This document shows, one piece after another, positions 8,580 through 17,405 of a stretch of 64,000 nt of DNA; the stretch's first letter is position 1; each line of letters begins with the position of its first letter. Source of the stretch: an uncultured Lachnospiraceae bacterium. GTDB lineage: Bacteria > Bacillota > Clostridia > Lachnospirales > Lachnospiraceae. A model generated the notes under the pieces. The model worked only from the letters and a program-made list of their open reading frames with translations, made no database searches and was not told the origin of the DNA. The translations under genes and the position numbers were made by a program. The stretch is from the NCBI GenBank assembly GCA_910585715.1, contig CAJUEX010000011.1, positions 18,973 to 82,972 of the forward strand. Reading direction: 5' to 3'.

Positions 8580-8954
8580 TTACCGTCCTCCATAGTCTCT
8601 ATATATTTCGTCAATCATTTCATGAATCTCATCTTTTGAAATGCTTTTACAGCTGGCTTTTGCAAGAAGTACCTTTAATTCATCCCGAATTTCCTCCATA
8701 GCCCGTATTTTATCTATATCAAGGGCAATGACCGCACCTCTCCTCCTGTCAACCTGTACAAAGCCCTCCTGACGCAAAAGGCTGTATGCCTTGTTTACCG
8801 TATGCATATTGATACCTATTACCTCTGCCAACTGCCTGACGCTTGGCAGCACATCCCCTTCTTTTAAAGCAGATGTGGCAATGCCGATTACAATTTGATT
8901 TCTAAGCTGCACATAAAATGCTTCATCACTGTTAAAGTCTATTTCTATTAACAT
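8580..8954 (-). CDS. GntR-family (YtrA subfamily) transcriptional regulator
   Basis: 124 residues. An N-terminal winged HTH of GntR type (about 10-75) includes LPSVRQLAEVIGINMHTVNKAY, with only a short helical C-terminal tail (about 80-124), the hallmark of the small YtrA subfamily. YtrA-like proteins normally repress neighbouring transporter genes; here the neighbour is clpC. A perfect inverted repeat GTTATA-N7-TATAAC overlaps the promoter just upstream, so autoregulation of the gntR-clpC operon is likely (inference). ATG start with an AGGAG site. Confidence 0.9.
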   Translation of the reverse strand: MLIEIDFNSDEAFYVQLRNQIVIGIATSALKEGDVLPSVRQLAEVIGINMHTVNKAYSLLRQEGFVQVDRRRGAVIALDIDKIRAMEEIRDELKVLLAKASCKSISKDEIHEMIDEIYRDYGGR

Positions 8955-8966
8955 TTCATCACTCCT

Positions 8967-9004
8967 GTTATACCAATTCTATAACAGCAGGAGAACACTG
9001 TCAA
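8967..9004 (-). promoter_or_regulatory. Promoter and palindromic operator of gntR-clpC
   Basis: On the minus strand, -35 TTGACA (8999-9004), 17-bp spacer, -10 TAGAAT (8976-8981). The palindrome GTTATAGAATTGGTATAAC (8967-8985) covers the -10. The GTTATA/TATAAC half-sites fit a GntR/YtrA operator. Confidence 0.8.
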
Positions 9005-9017
9005 GAATTGCTTCCCA

Positions 9018-10583
9018 CTATCTGTTTATATCAATGAATTCAAATTCAAAATCATCATCCAGTTCCAGGGAAAGCGCCTGTTCCGGTTCTTGTACCGGCT
9101 TTGGCCGGGATTTCTTTCCTTCCGGCTGCTGTACCGGTCTGGACTTTGGCTTTTTTCCTTCCGGCTGCTGTACCGGCTTGGATGAGGACTTCTTTTCTGA
9201 CGGGCGTTTCTTTTTTTCGGGCTCCTCCGGTTCTTTGGGCGCTTTCTTTTCTGTTCTTACTTTTTGCCCGGGTCTTTCCTTTTCCTCCTCTTCCTCATCA
9301 TCTTCTTCATCCTCATCATATTCATTTTTTAATTCCCTTATTTTCAAAAATTGATTCAAAAGCACTACAAAAGCCACAATCAGCAAAAATGCCATCACAC
9401 AGATGACAACCATCCTCTGCTGGGACTTTTTCTTATATACTACATAACTTTCTTCGTCAAAAACGTTCTGATCCGTACTTGTAGTCAAATCCAGATATCT
9501 CTGGCATGTCTGCTCAACAGTATCATACAGATACCATCCTTTATTTCCGTTGCTGCTGATACCGAAAAACAGAAAATATTCCTGAAATTCCGGAAGCGTA
9601 TAAGCAGATTCTTCATTTTCTATTTCCATATCCGTATATTCCTGCTCTTCTTCAAATGCAGATTCAGAAACAAGATAACCGGCAACCGCCTTTCCGGAAA
9701 GCTCTACGGAAGCCTCCACGAAATAATTGGGAATGGGAATTCCGGTAGGATACTGTACCGGAAATACTACAAGACCGTTACTGCTTTTTATGGGAACAAA
9801 TCCAAAAAATTCATTACTTCCGGAATAATAAACATAAAAATCCCCATTGCTTCCGTCTGCCGCCGATGCATAGAGAAGCATAAGCTCCCCTTCATCAAAA
9901 TAAGCCGCATCTATATAGTTCCCTTTATAAATATATTCCACCTTTGTGCATCCATCCGGAAGGGCTTCTTCCGGGAAATTACTATGGACAACAAAATTCT
10001 CCTGTCCCGTTGCAATATAACCTTCTGCCGTGACAGCTTCCGGCGCTTCCACCTGTTCAGCCTCAACTTCTCCCTGATTCCTTGTAATTCTAATCCGATA
10101 GGATTTGGTGGCGCCATTTTCCGCCTTTACTGTCAGAACCGCCAGATTTTCCCCTACCTTTAGATTGGAAAATCCAGACATGGCAATTATCTTTGCTTTT
10201 TTATCTTCTGCCTTTACATCCAGTCCTACGGAAGCCATATTGTTATCTTCCAGCACAAAAGAATATTCCGTTACATCTGGTGAAAAGGAAGGGGACAGAT
10301 TGCCCGGATAAAGATTCAGAAGCTTTAAATCTGCATTGGACGACAGGTTTGAAGAATTTTCGTTTTCTTCCTCCTGCCCATTTCCCATTTCCTGTTCACT
10401 TTCCTCTTCCTGTCCGCTTACTTCTTCATTTTCTGCCGGAGCTTCCACGCTGTTCTGTTCTTCTGCCGAAGCCTCACCTGCTGTAAAAGAAACCGCCTCT
10501 ACATTTATCGGAAGGCATGCTGCCAGACCGAAAGCAGCTGCCAGAAAAAATAATTTTAGATTCTGATTTATGAATTTACGCAT
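9018..10583 (-). CDS. Membrane protein with cadherin-like beta-sandwich domain and charged cytoplasmic tail
   Basis: 521 residues. A signal peptide (about 1-30) is followed by a low-complexity Glu/Gln-rich stretch (about 38-80), then a cadherin-like beta-sandwich domain (about 84-170; LSPSFSPDVTEYSF and YRIRITR), a long extracellular region, and one transmembrane helix (about 393-415). The cytoplasmic tail has a run of Asp/Glu, then a Lys/Pro-rich part with three copies of a PVQxPEGKK-like unit. It probably displays the N-terminal part outside the cell. Function unknown. It has its own promoter (10669-10697) and is not linked to gntR-clpC. The charge-segregated tail is unusual for this domain type. 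Confidence 0.75.
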   Translation of the reverse strand: MRKFINQNLKLFFLAAAFGLAACLPINVEAVSFTAGEASAEEQNSVEAPAENEEVSGQEEESEQEMGNGQEEENENSSNLSSNADLKLLNLYPGNLSPSFSPDVTEYSFVLEDNNMASVGLDVKAEDKKAKIIAMSGFSNLKVGENLAVLTVKAENGATKSYRIRITRNQGEVEAEQVEAPEAVTAEGYIATGQENFVVHSNFPEEALPDGCTKVEYIYKGNYIDAAYFDEGELMLLYASAADGSNGDFYVYYSGSNEFFGFVPIKSSNGLVVFPVQYPTGIPIPNYFVEASVELSGKAVAGYLVSESAFEEEQEYTDMEIENEESAYTLPEFQEYFLFFGISSNGNKGWYLYDTVEQTCQRYLDLTTSTDQNVFDEESYVVYKKKSQQRMVVICVMAFLLIVAFVVLLNQFLKIRELKNEYDEDEEDDEEEEEKERPGQKVRTEKKAPKEPEEPEKKKRPSEKKSSSKPVQQPEGKKPKSRPVQQPEGKKSRPKPVQEPEQALSLELDDDFEFEFIDINR

Positions 10584-10668
10584 ATAAGTTCCTTTCCATG
10601 TTCATTTGTTGAAAATTTAACAGATTACCACATTTAGTATTGGTTACTTTTCCCTTTTTTACTCACTT

Positions 10669-10697
10669 ATCATACTATCCGCCCTTTTTTTCGTCAA
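10669..10697 (-). promoter_or_regulatory. Sigma-A-type promoter for the cadherin-like-domain gene
   Basis: Minus strand -35 TTGACG (10692-10697), 17-bp spacer, -10 TATGAT (10669-10674), about 85 bases before the ATG. Confidence 0.75.
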
Positions 10698-10749
10698 CCC
10701 ATATATAGTATCATTAAGAAATTTTTCATTCTTATTTTACAATATATTG

Positions 10750-10788
10750 TAAAAAGAACCAGGGTAAAAAATCTCTTTTCCACCCTGG
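10750..10788 (-). terminator. Intrinsic terminator after the pur cluster
   Basis: Minus strand stem CCAGGGT / ACCCTGG (10782-10788 with 10759-10765), then TTCTTTTT. It lies about 20 bases beyond the stop of the zinc-ribbon gene. Confidence 0.85.
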
Positions 10789-10808
10789 CCCTTCTTCTTT
10801 AGGCTGTC

Positions 10809-11264
10809 TTATTGCCTTTCAAAACGCTTTGCGCCTTTGTTGTTCTTTGCATCCGTTCCCATTCCAATTCCTTCCATCTTGATATTCCGGGCAGAACGGT
10901 TTCTTTCTTCCAGCTCCTTATTAAATTCCAGTTCACATTTACCGCAAAACCTGCCTGACTGTATCTTCTTGTGGCATCGCTCACAATATAAAGCAATTCT
11001 GGAATCCTGTGTTACATCAAACCGCTCTTCCTTTACCATCTGCTGAATTGCTTTTCTGCTCACTCCTGTAGCCGCTTCAATTTGTGATATGTTGGCACCA
11101 CGGTGCTTTTCCAGATAGATTCTTACTTTTCCATAATCATCATATTCTACTGCCTTGCACATTTCACAGTGGTATTCCCCTACCCCTTTAAAAATCAAAT
11201 TTCCGCCGCAGTTGTTGCATATGTATGGTCTGTTATAATATCCTGCCTCTAATAACTTTCTCAA
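10809..11264 (-). CDS. Zinc-ribbon/HTH protein of the TIGR03826 (YvyF-like) type
   Basis: 151 residues. Two Cys4 ribbons (CNNC...CEMC at about 16-36 and CERCHKK...CGKC at about 93-110) flank a helix-turn-helix-like segment (ISQIEAATGVSRKAIQQMVKEERF, about 58-82). The layout matches the flagellar-operon protein family TIGR03826/YvyF, which occurs in Firmicutes with or without flagella. The start is TTG, overlapping the purD stop as TTGA, with an AAGGA site. No flagellar gene is nearby. It probably binds nucleic acid (inference) and is the last gene of the pur transcript. Confidence 0.7.
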   Translation of the reverse strand: MRKLLEAGYYNRPYICNNCGGNLIFKGVGEYHCEMCKAVEYDDYGKVRIYLEKHRGANISQIEAATGVSRKAIQQMVKEERFDVTQDSRIALYCERCHKKIQSGRFCGKCELEFNKELEERNRSARNIKMEGIGMGTDAKNNKGAKRFERQ

Positions 11265-12541
11265 TTTTCCTTCGCCTCGTCAATCGCTTTTCCAATATCG
11301 TTTCGCATATACTTATTTTTAAAATAAATCCATTCCGTGGCCTTATAGGCATTATCCCTTGCTTCCTTCAAATCCGCTCCCTTTGCGGTTACGCCAAGAA
11401 CCCTGCCTCCATTTGTAACAATGCCTGCTTCTGTCTGCTTCGTTCCCGCATGGAATACATAATAGCCTTCTTTATCCTGAAACGCCCCCAGACCTTCAAT
11501 CAAAAATCCCTTTTCATAGGAAACCGGATATCCGTCTGACGCTAACACCACACAGACCGCTGCATTATCTTCAAACTGTAAGTCTATCTGGTCCAGCCTG
11601 CCGTCAATGCATGCTTCCACCACTTCAATCAGGTCATTTTTCATTCTTGGAAGCACTACCTGCGCCTCCGGATCACCAAATCTGGCATTGTATTCCAATA
11701 CCCTTGGCCCTTTATCAGTAAGCATCAATCCAAAGAAAATAATTCCTTTAAACTCTCTGCCTTCTGCCGCCATGGCATCCACTGTTGCCTGATAAATATA
11801 TTTTTGACAAAATTCATCCACTTCCTTTGTGTAAAAAGGACTTGGGGAAAAGGTTCCCATGCCTCCGGTATTCAATCCCCGGTCCCCATCCTTTGCACGT
11901 TTATGGTCCTGGGCAGAGGTCATTGTCTTAATTGTCTTACCGTCCACAAAGGAAAGAACAGAAACCTCTCTTCCTACCATAAATTCTTCAATTACCATAC
12001 GGTTTCCTGCACTTCCAAACTGCTTATCAAGCATAATGGATTTTACTCCGTTCTTCGCTTCCTCAAGAGTATTACAGATAAGCACTCCTTTTCCAAGGGC
12101 AAGGCCGTCCGCCTTTAACACAATGGGAAACTGTGCCTTTTCCAGATATGCCAGCGCTTCTTCATAATCATCAAAGTTTTCATAAGCAGCTGTAGGAATA
12201 TGATACTTTTTCATCAAATCCTTGGAAAATGCCTTGCTTCCTTCCAGAATGGCAGCATTTTTCCGGGGACCAAATGCCCGAAGCCCTGCCGCCTCCAATT
12301 CATCAATCAGACCTCCCACTAAAGGATCATCCATGCCTACAATAGTCAGATCCACCTGCTTTTCCTTTGCAAAGGCAACAATCCTGTCAAATTCCATGGC
12401 TCCTATAGGGACACATTCTGCAATCTGTCCGATTCCCGCATTGCCCGGCGCACAATAAATCTGCTCCACCTTTTTACTTTTTGCAACGCTTGACGCAATG
12501 GCATGTTCTCTGCCTCCACTGCCTACTATTAAAACTTTCAT
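11261..12541 (-). CDS. purD: Phosphoribosylamine-glycine ligase
   Basis: About 426 residues. N-terminal MKVLIVGSGGREHAIA, then an ATP-grasp fold with LKADGLALGKGV and GGMGTFSP, and EYNARFGDPEAQVVLPR near the metal site. It catalyses the second step of purine synthesis. The ATG at 12539-12541 is preceded by AGGAGGAGA; an open-frame extension upstream lacks a site and is not conserved in the family. The 157-base gap to purN has no strong terminator. Part of purM-purN-purD. Confidence 0.97.
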   Translation of the reverse strand: MKVLIVGSGGREHAIASSVAKSKKVEQIYCAPGNAGIGQIAECVPIGAMEFDRIVAFAKEKQVDLTIVGMDDPLVGGLIDELEAAGLRAFGPRKNAAILEGSKAFSKDLMKKYHIPTAAYENFDDYEEALAYLEKAQFPIVLKADGLALGKGVLICNTLEEAKNGVKSIMLDKQFGSAGNRMVIEEFMVGREVSVLSFVDGKTIKTMTSAQDHKRAKDGDRGLNTGGMGTFSPSPFYTKEVDEFCQKYIYQATVDAMAAEGREFKGIIFFGLMLTDKGPRVLEYNARFGDPEAQVVLPRMKNDLIEVVEACIDGRLDQIDLQFEDNAAVCVVLASDGYPVSYEKGFLIEGLGAFQDKEGYYVFHAGTKQTEAGIVTNGGRVLGVTAKGADLKEARDNAYKATEWIYFKNKYMRNDIGKAIDEAKEN

Positions 12542-12698
12542 GTCTCTCCTCCTATTATATGACTGTATCTTAATGATATGGAACCTATCGTTTCCCATTC
12601 TCACCGATTTCTGTCTATCCTGAAGCAGGCTCCCTATCTAAGCCAAAGTTCTGTAAAAATAATGCCAATATTCCTTCAGATTTTTATCATACATTTGA

Positions 12699-13328
12699 CT
12701 AATGATTTATAATACACACCTTGTTTTCTTTCACAGTAACCTTTCCTGCCGCAATCAGATTGATTGCCTGAGGAAGTATTACCCATTCCGCTTCTTCCAT
12801 AACTCTTTGCTGAAGCTCCTTTGGGGTATCCTGCTGTCGTACTTCCACTGCCTTTTGCAGGATAATGGGTCCGGTATCCGTTCCTTTATCCACAAAGTGT
12901 ACGGTGGCACCTGTAATCCTGACTCCTCTTTTCAAAGCTCCTTCATGTACCTTTAATCCATAATAGCCCACTCCGCAAAAGGATGGAATTAGAGACGGAT
13001 GAATATTGATGATGCGGTTTTCATACTTTTCAATCATCTGGTCCGGAATAGCCACCAAAAAGCCCGCCAGAACAATCAGGTCCGGATTCCATTGCTCGAT
13101 TCTGGCAAGAAATGCCTGATGGAATTGCTCTCTGTCTTCATAATCCTTTGGAGAAATACAGATCCCTTCCACGCCCGCCAGCTTTGCCCGTTCCAGTGCA
13201 TAGGCATTTTTATTGTTGCTGATGACTCCGACAATTTCTGTATTTTCAATTTTCTTTTCCCGGATACCATCAATAATCGCCTGTAAATTGGTGCCGCCAC
13301 CGGATACGCATACTACAATTTTTAGCAT
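12699..13328 (-). CDS. purN: Phosphoribosylglycinamide formyltransferase (folate-dependent)
   Basis: 209 residues, standard length. MLKIVVCVSGGGTNLQAI at the N-terminus and the catalytic block INIHPSLIPSFCG (N, H) plus GATVHFVDKGTDTGPII (D) are present. It uses 10-formyl-THF to make FGAR. It overlaps the purM 3' end by 7 bases, indicating coupling. Confidence 0.96.
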   Translation of the reverse strand: MLKIVVCVSGGGTNLQAIIDGIREKKIENTEIVGVISNNKNAYALERAKLAGVEGICISPKDYEDREQFHQAFLARIEQWNPDLIVLAGFLVAIPDQMIEKYENRIINIHPSLIPSFCGVGYYGLKVHEGALKRGVRITGATVHFVDKGTDTGPIILQKAVEVRQQDTPKELQQRVMEEAEWVILPQAINLIAAGKVTVKENKVCIINH

Positions 13329-14347
13329 AAGCTGACTCCTTTTTCTCCGGCTTCTGTTTCGCCAACCACATAACAGGTCTCTCCTGCTGCTTTTATAGCT
13401 TCCATGGTCTTTTCCGCATGCTCCTTATCCACTGCCACTATCATGCCAATTCCCATGTTATAGGTGTTGTACATCATTTCTTCCGCTATATTGCCTTCTC
13501 TTTGAAGCATCTTAAAAACAGCCGGCACTTCATAGCTGTCTTTTCTCACAACTGCCCTGATGCCTTCTGGCAACATTCTCGGAATATTCTCATAAAAGCC
13601 GCCTCCGGTAATATGGCTGCATGCCTTTATGGTTACTCCTGCTTCTTTTATGGATTTCAATGCCTTTACGTAAATTTTCGTAGGCGCTAAAAGCGCCTCT
13701 CCCAATGTGGTTCCCAGCTCTTCATGATAGGTGGATAAATTTTCCTTTGTCATTTCAAATACTTTCCGCACCAGGGAAAAACCGTTGCTATGTACGCCGG
13801 AGCTGGCAATGCCGATGAGCACGTCCCCCGGCTTTAATTCTTTTCCGTTTATCAAATCCTTTTCATCCACAATCCCTACTGCAAAGCCTGCCAAATCGTA
13901 TTCATTCTCCGGATAAAAGCCCGGCATTTCCGCTGTTTCTCCTCCAATAAGCGCTGCCCCTGACTGCTTACAGCCCTCTGCCACTCCGGAAACGATGGTT
14001 GCAATTTTTTCCGGCACGTTTTTGCCGCATGCAATATAGTCTAAAAAGAACAGAGGCTCCCCGCCTGCACATGCAATATCATTGACGCACATTGCCACGC
14101 AGTCGATACCAATGGTATCATGCTTATCCATCAAGAAAGCAAGCTTCAGCTTGGTGCCTACTCCATCTGTACCGGATACCAGCGTTGGTTTTTCCATGGT
14201 CTTGAACGCCTCCATGGAAAAGGCGCCCGAAAAGCCTCCGATTCCGCCTAATACTTCCTTTCTCATTGTATCCTGCACATGCTTTTTCATCAACTCCACT
14301 GATTTGTATCCTGCTTCGATATCCACGCCTGCTTTTTTGTAATCCAT
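13322..14347 (-). CDS. purM: Phosphoribosylformylglycinamidine cyclo-ligase
   Basis: About 341 residues. MDYKKAGVDIEAGYKSVE start, GTDGVGTKLKLA, GGETAEMPGFY and SSGVHSNGFSL are AIR synthetase signatures. The ATG at 14345-14347 is chosen because the family starts with DYKKAGVDI and AGGAAAAG lies upstream; a GTG five codons earlier is possible. First gene of purM-purN-purD. The 170-base upstream region has two short GC-rich hairpins but no recognised riboswitch. Confidence 0.96.
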   Translation of the reverse strand: MDYKKAGVDIEAGYKSVELMKKHVQDTMRKEVLGGIGGFSGAFSMEAFKTMEKPTLVSGTDGVGTKLKLAFLMDKHDTIGIDCVAMCVNDIACAGGEPLFFLDYIACGKNVPEKIATIVSGVAEGCKQSGAALIGGETAEMPGFYPENEYDLAGFAVGIVDEKDLINGKELKPGDVLIGIASSGVHSNGFSLVRKVFEMTKENLSTYHEELGTTLGEALLAPTKIYVKALKSIKEAGVTIKACSHITGGGFYENIPRMLPEGIRAVVRKDSYEVPAVFKMLQREGNIAEEMMYNTYNMGIGMIVAVDKEHAEKTMEAIKAAGETCYVVGETEAGEKGVSLC

Positions 14348-14532
14348 GCTTCTTTTCCTCACCTTTCCCCGACTGTTGTCTTGGAATATTTGTTTTTAGG
14401 CTTTTTGTTTAAAAGCCGTTGTATTGTTTTCAGCAATGCCGGGCATGTTTCTTGCGCCGGCTTTTGCCAGAATAAACACTTTATAAGCAATTCTAGTTTA
14501 CTAGATTTTGGTTTTTCTGTCCAGCATAATTT

Positions 14533-14727
14533 CAAAAGGGGGGATGGCGGGGGGACGCAGGAGGCGGCAGGGCATATGGAAGTCTTGGGGACACGCTTCC
14601 GCTCTGCAAAGACGCAGCGGTACTAATGCGCCAAAGTACGGCGCATAAGGACCGGCGACTTTGCCAAGGTCCCCAAGACTTCCATATGCCCTGCCGCCTC
14701 CTGCTGTGTACTGGAATGCCCTTTGTC
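14533..14727 (+). repeat. PAL-A3 palindromic element (second core subtype)
   Basis: Arms 14533-14594 and 14669-14727 pair, best over the inner 35 bp. The core has CGCTTCCGCTC, inner stem GCAAAG / CTTTGC, GGTAC / GGACC and an apical 6-bp hairpin TGCGCC-AAAGTAC-GGCGCA that replaces the CTCGAAA type. It ends 8 bases before the stop of the aminopeptidase gene. Confidence 0.88.
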
Positions 14728-14735
14728 AAATCCCT

Positions 14736-16868
14736 CTATTCTTTATCCAAAGCCTCATTCAACCCTTCCGTCCCCTTCAAAACAAATCTGCCCTTTAAAA
14801 TAACCGGAATTACTTCCCCGTCCTTCGTCACTACGGACAACTCCCCTAACTCATCATAAGGAATGGTAATGTCCGTATGGCATCCAAAATAAGCCTTTTC
14901 CATATCTGTCTTTCTAAGAAGGGATATTTCGTTGTCCCTTGCCACGATTTCTTTTCCGTCGGGATTGTATACCGGTACATCTTCTCCATGGGAATAGCAG
15001 GTGTCTCCTACTGCAAAATGAGGGCCTGTTTTTTCGCCGATTAAAATGGGAAGCTTATGCCGGATGTGATATTTTCCTGCCATCACATATGCGGCAGTGT
15101 TTGTTCCAATGGCAAATTCACCCATGGGAAGGCTTTCGTGGTGGAACAGAATATTGTCTTTTATATATTTTTTATTTTGCTCTTCGGTGGAAAAATTGCT
15201 GCAGGAATAATCGGTGACCATGCCGTCTGTAAAGGTAAGGGATAAATCCCTGTATTCCAGTTCTGACAGGTATACCTTTGTCACGTGAAGAATACCTTCT
15301 GTCCCTTTTAACACAGGGGAAGTGAACACTTCTCCTACGGGAATATTTACATCTGCCACACAGTTTTCAAAAATGGTTTCCTTATCCGGGTTCTTGAGGG
15401 GGTAGAATGCCACCTTTAAATTGGTTCTGTTTTCTCCCATCCCTTTGATGATTGCATATATGCCTTTGTCCAGAGTGTCTATGATGGTCTGCTGTATGCT
15501 TTCATAAGTTTTATAATCCAGAGTGTTCAGGGTAATGGTTTCCTGCATGATTGCTTCATAATGACTGCCGATTTCCGGAACCGGAAAGGCAATGATGGTA
15601 AAGCTTCTTTCCTCTCCCGGAATATACCGGTTAATCAGCTGGCTGCTCTTTACACGATAAGCAGCTTCCAACTCCTGCTGCTTTTCATCAAAGGCAGGGG
15701 CTTCCTTTTTTACTTTGGGCACAAAGGGCTTTTCTCCAAATACCTCTACCCAGGCAGGTCCCCCCTGGACCTTGGCCAGCTCCCTGCATGTTTCATGTGC
15801 CTGTTCCACCGCCTCCAGTTTTCTGTTTATCAGCTTTTTGTCCAGAATAAGCGCCATGTCTTCCTTGTGGTCAAAGTCAAACTGCTTATTAGGGCTGTCG
15901 GAATAAAAACCGCTGATTCCCATGCCGTTTTTATAAAATATACTGTGGGCAGTGCGCATTATGGAAGGCTTAAGCCCCATGGCTTCAAAGTTAGCAATCG
16001 CTAATTCGATCATCTTTTCAAAGCCTATGGGATATACGATATTCACTACTTTCTTTTTGGAGATATCTTTATTTCCTTTTATAAATCCAATCCGGTATCC
16101 TTCCGTGTAAGTGTCCGCCATAAGCTTTAAGGTATCTTCATCCAGCCCTGCCAGATACTCTGCCGTTTTTATCTGGTTTTCTGAAATATATTCTCCGTAA
16201 GAAAATAAATAAGAGGGATTATCCAGATTGCTGTTTTTTATAATGTTATAAGCAAAATTCTCTGCCGGGTCCAGCTTTTGCTTTGTGCGCTGTTCCCATT
16301 CCTCTTCCGAATAGTCGCTGACGAACCAATACAATATTTCCTTCAGACCTTCTATAGTCGGAAGGCTGTCTCCTTCCTCTGCCTCCTGACAAAAGCTGCA
16401 ATAAACTTCCACAAAAAGCTCCCCCCGGATGAGTATTTCAGACAGGGATTCTTTTTTTCTGTGGAAGCCTTCATGGGCTATAGGAATAAGGGCATACAGC
16501 TCCGCATACAATGCGCACAAAATCTGCCCGTATTGTTCTCCCAAAAGCTTTACTGCATTAGCAGGATTTCCATAGCTGTTATGATAATTTTCAGGCAGAA
16601 TATCCTGATAAAGCTTATGATTGTACTCAAGAAGTTTCTGAAAGTCCTGTTCTGTTCCAAATCCGTTACCTGTATTCTGTTTTTCAGTTGGAATCTTTCC
16701 CTGATGCCCATAGCCGTGAAAGCCGGAAATGTTTTCAAAGCACCGGAAAATTTCCATAAGAAAGAGAGCCACCTGTTTAAAATATGAACAGTATGGCTCT
16801 GCTATCTGATTTTCCTTTGTAATTTCCTCTATTCTGTTTTTTAAGAGTTCATATCTTTCTTCCATCAT
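14736..16868 (-). CDS. M29-type aminopeptidase with long N-terminal extension
   Basis: 710 residues. The C-terminal roughly 400 residues match thermophilic/AmpS-type metallo-aminopeptidases (family M29): GEFAIGTNTAAYV, GEKTGPHFAVGDTCYSHGE and FGCHTDITIPYDEL contain the expected metal-binding E, H and D residues. The first about 290 residues are helical, have no motif I know, and make the protein nearly twice the usual 410. It probably releases N-terminal residues from peptides in the cytoplasm. The stop of the preceding small membrane gene overlaps its ATG (ATGA). The role of the extension is unknown. Confidence 0.82.
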   Translation of the reverse strand: MMEERYELLKNRIEEITKENQIAEPYCSYFKQVALFLMEIFRCFENISGFHGYGHQGKIPTEKQNTGNGFGTEQDFQKLLEYNHKLYQDILPENYHNSYGNPANAVKLLGEQYGQILCALYAELYALIPIAHEGFHRKKESLSEILIRGELFVEVYCSFCQEAEEGDSLPTIEGLKEILYWFVSDYSEEEWEQRTKQKLDPAENFAYNIIKNSNLDNPSYLFSYGEYISENQIKTAEYLAGLDEDTLKLMADTYTEGYRIGFIKGNKDISKKKVVNIVYPIGFEKMIELAIANFEAMGLKPSIMRTAHSIFYKNGMGISGFYSDSPNKQFDFDHKEDMALILDKKLINRKLEAVEQAHETCRELAKVQGGPAWVEVFGEKPFVPKVKKEAPAFDEKQQELEAAYRVKSSQLINRYIPGEERSFTIIAFPVPEIGSHYEAIMQETITLNTLDYKTYESIQQTIIDTLDKGIYAIIKGMGENRTNLKVAFYPLKNPDKETIFENCVADVNIPVGEVFTSPVLKGTEGILHVTKVYLSELEYRDLSLTFTDGMVTDYSCSNFSTEEQNKKYIKDNILFHHESLPMGEFAIGTNTAAYVMAGKYHIRHKLPILIGEKTGPHFAVGDTCYSHGEDVPVYNPDGKEIVARDNEISLLRKTDMEKAYFGCHTDITIPYDELGELSVVTKDGEVIPVILKGRFVLKGTEGLNEALDKE

Positions 16869-17185
16869 ACATTATAGACTCCCGCAAATATAATAAATAC
16901 CGTAAATGCAATTACAAGAAAATTCAACGTAATACCTATGGTTGGAAATATATAAAATTTATCCTTTTCCAAACGGGACAAAATCCCAAGAACCAGCCCG
17001 GCAATGGAGAAAAGCAGGGCAAACAATGCAGCCGTTCCAAGCCTTGCATTGCCGGCTCCCCGGTTTTGAAAGCACAGCCAGACTGCAAGGCAAAGGGAAG
17101 CCATATCGATTCCCCCAAGAAGGGTGGCTATAATTCCCCGCCTCGGATGGCTTTTATTGGTAAACATATAGCTTGGTTTTCTCAT
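16865..17185 (-). CDS. Small three-helix membrane protein (DUF6142-like)
   Basis: 106 residues. A basic N-terminus (SHPRRG) is followed by three hydrophobic segments at about 19-40, 48-68 and 78-102. It resembles the Lachnospiraceae DUF6142 family as I recall it. It overlaps the aminopeptidase start by 4 bases and follows the 50-residue membrane protein by 14 bases, so all three are one transcript. Function unknown. Confidence 0.7.
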   Translation of the reverse strand: MRKPSYMFTNKSHPRRGIIATLLGGIDMASLCLAVWLCFQNRGAGNARLGTAALFALLFSIAGLVLGILSRLEKDKFYIFPTIGITLNFLVIAFTVFIIFAGVYNV

Positions 17186-17199
17186 ACCAAGGTCCTTTC

Positions 17200-17352
17200 C
17201 TAAAACAAAATCTTTGATTTTTCCGCCAAAAGTCTTGCGCCGCCTATAATCAGCATAACTCCCGCAGTAATACCCGTTACAATGCAGATTACCCCAAAGG
17301 TAATGTTCATTGCTCCTGTTCTTGACATTAATTTATATGTTTTTTCTTCCAT
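17200..17352 (-). CDS. 50-residue single-span membrane protein
   Basis: A short gene with a good site: AAAGGAATTGCC then ATG at 17350-17352. The protein begins MEEKTYKLMSRTGAMNITFG, has one hydrophobic segment (about 17-41), and ends in a Lys-containing tail. The TAG is followed after 14 bases by the next small membrane gene, which itself has an AAAGGA site. Its placement in a tight series pyrE-this-DUF6142-aminopeptidase supports that it is real. Function unknown. Confidence 0.7.
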   Translation of the reverse strand: MEEKTYKLMSRTGAMNITFGVICIVTGITAGVMLIIGGARLLAEKSKILF

Positions 17353-17405
17353 GGCAATTCCTTTCCAAAGCTTATATTCCGTAAGAAAGCCTGCGCCTTC
17401 TGCCT

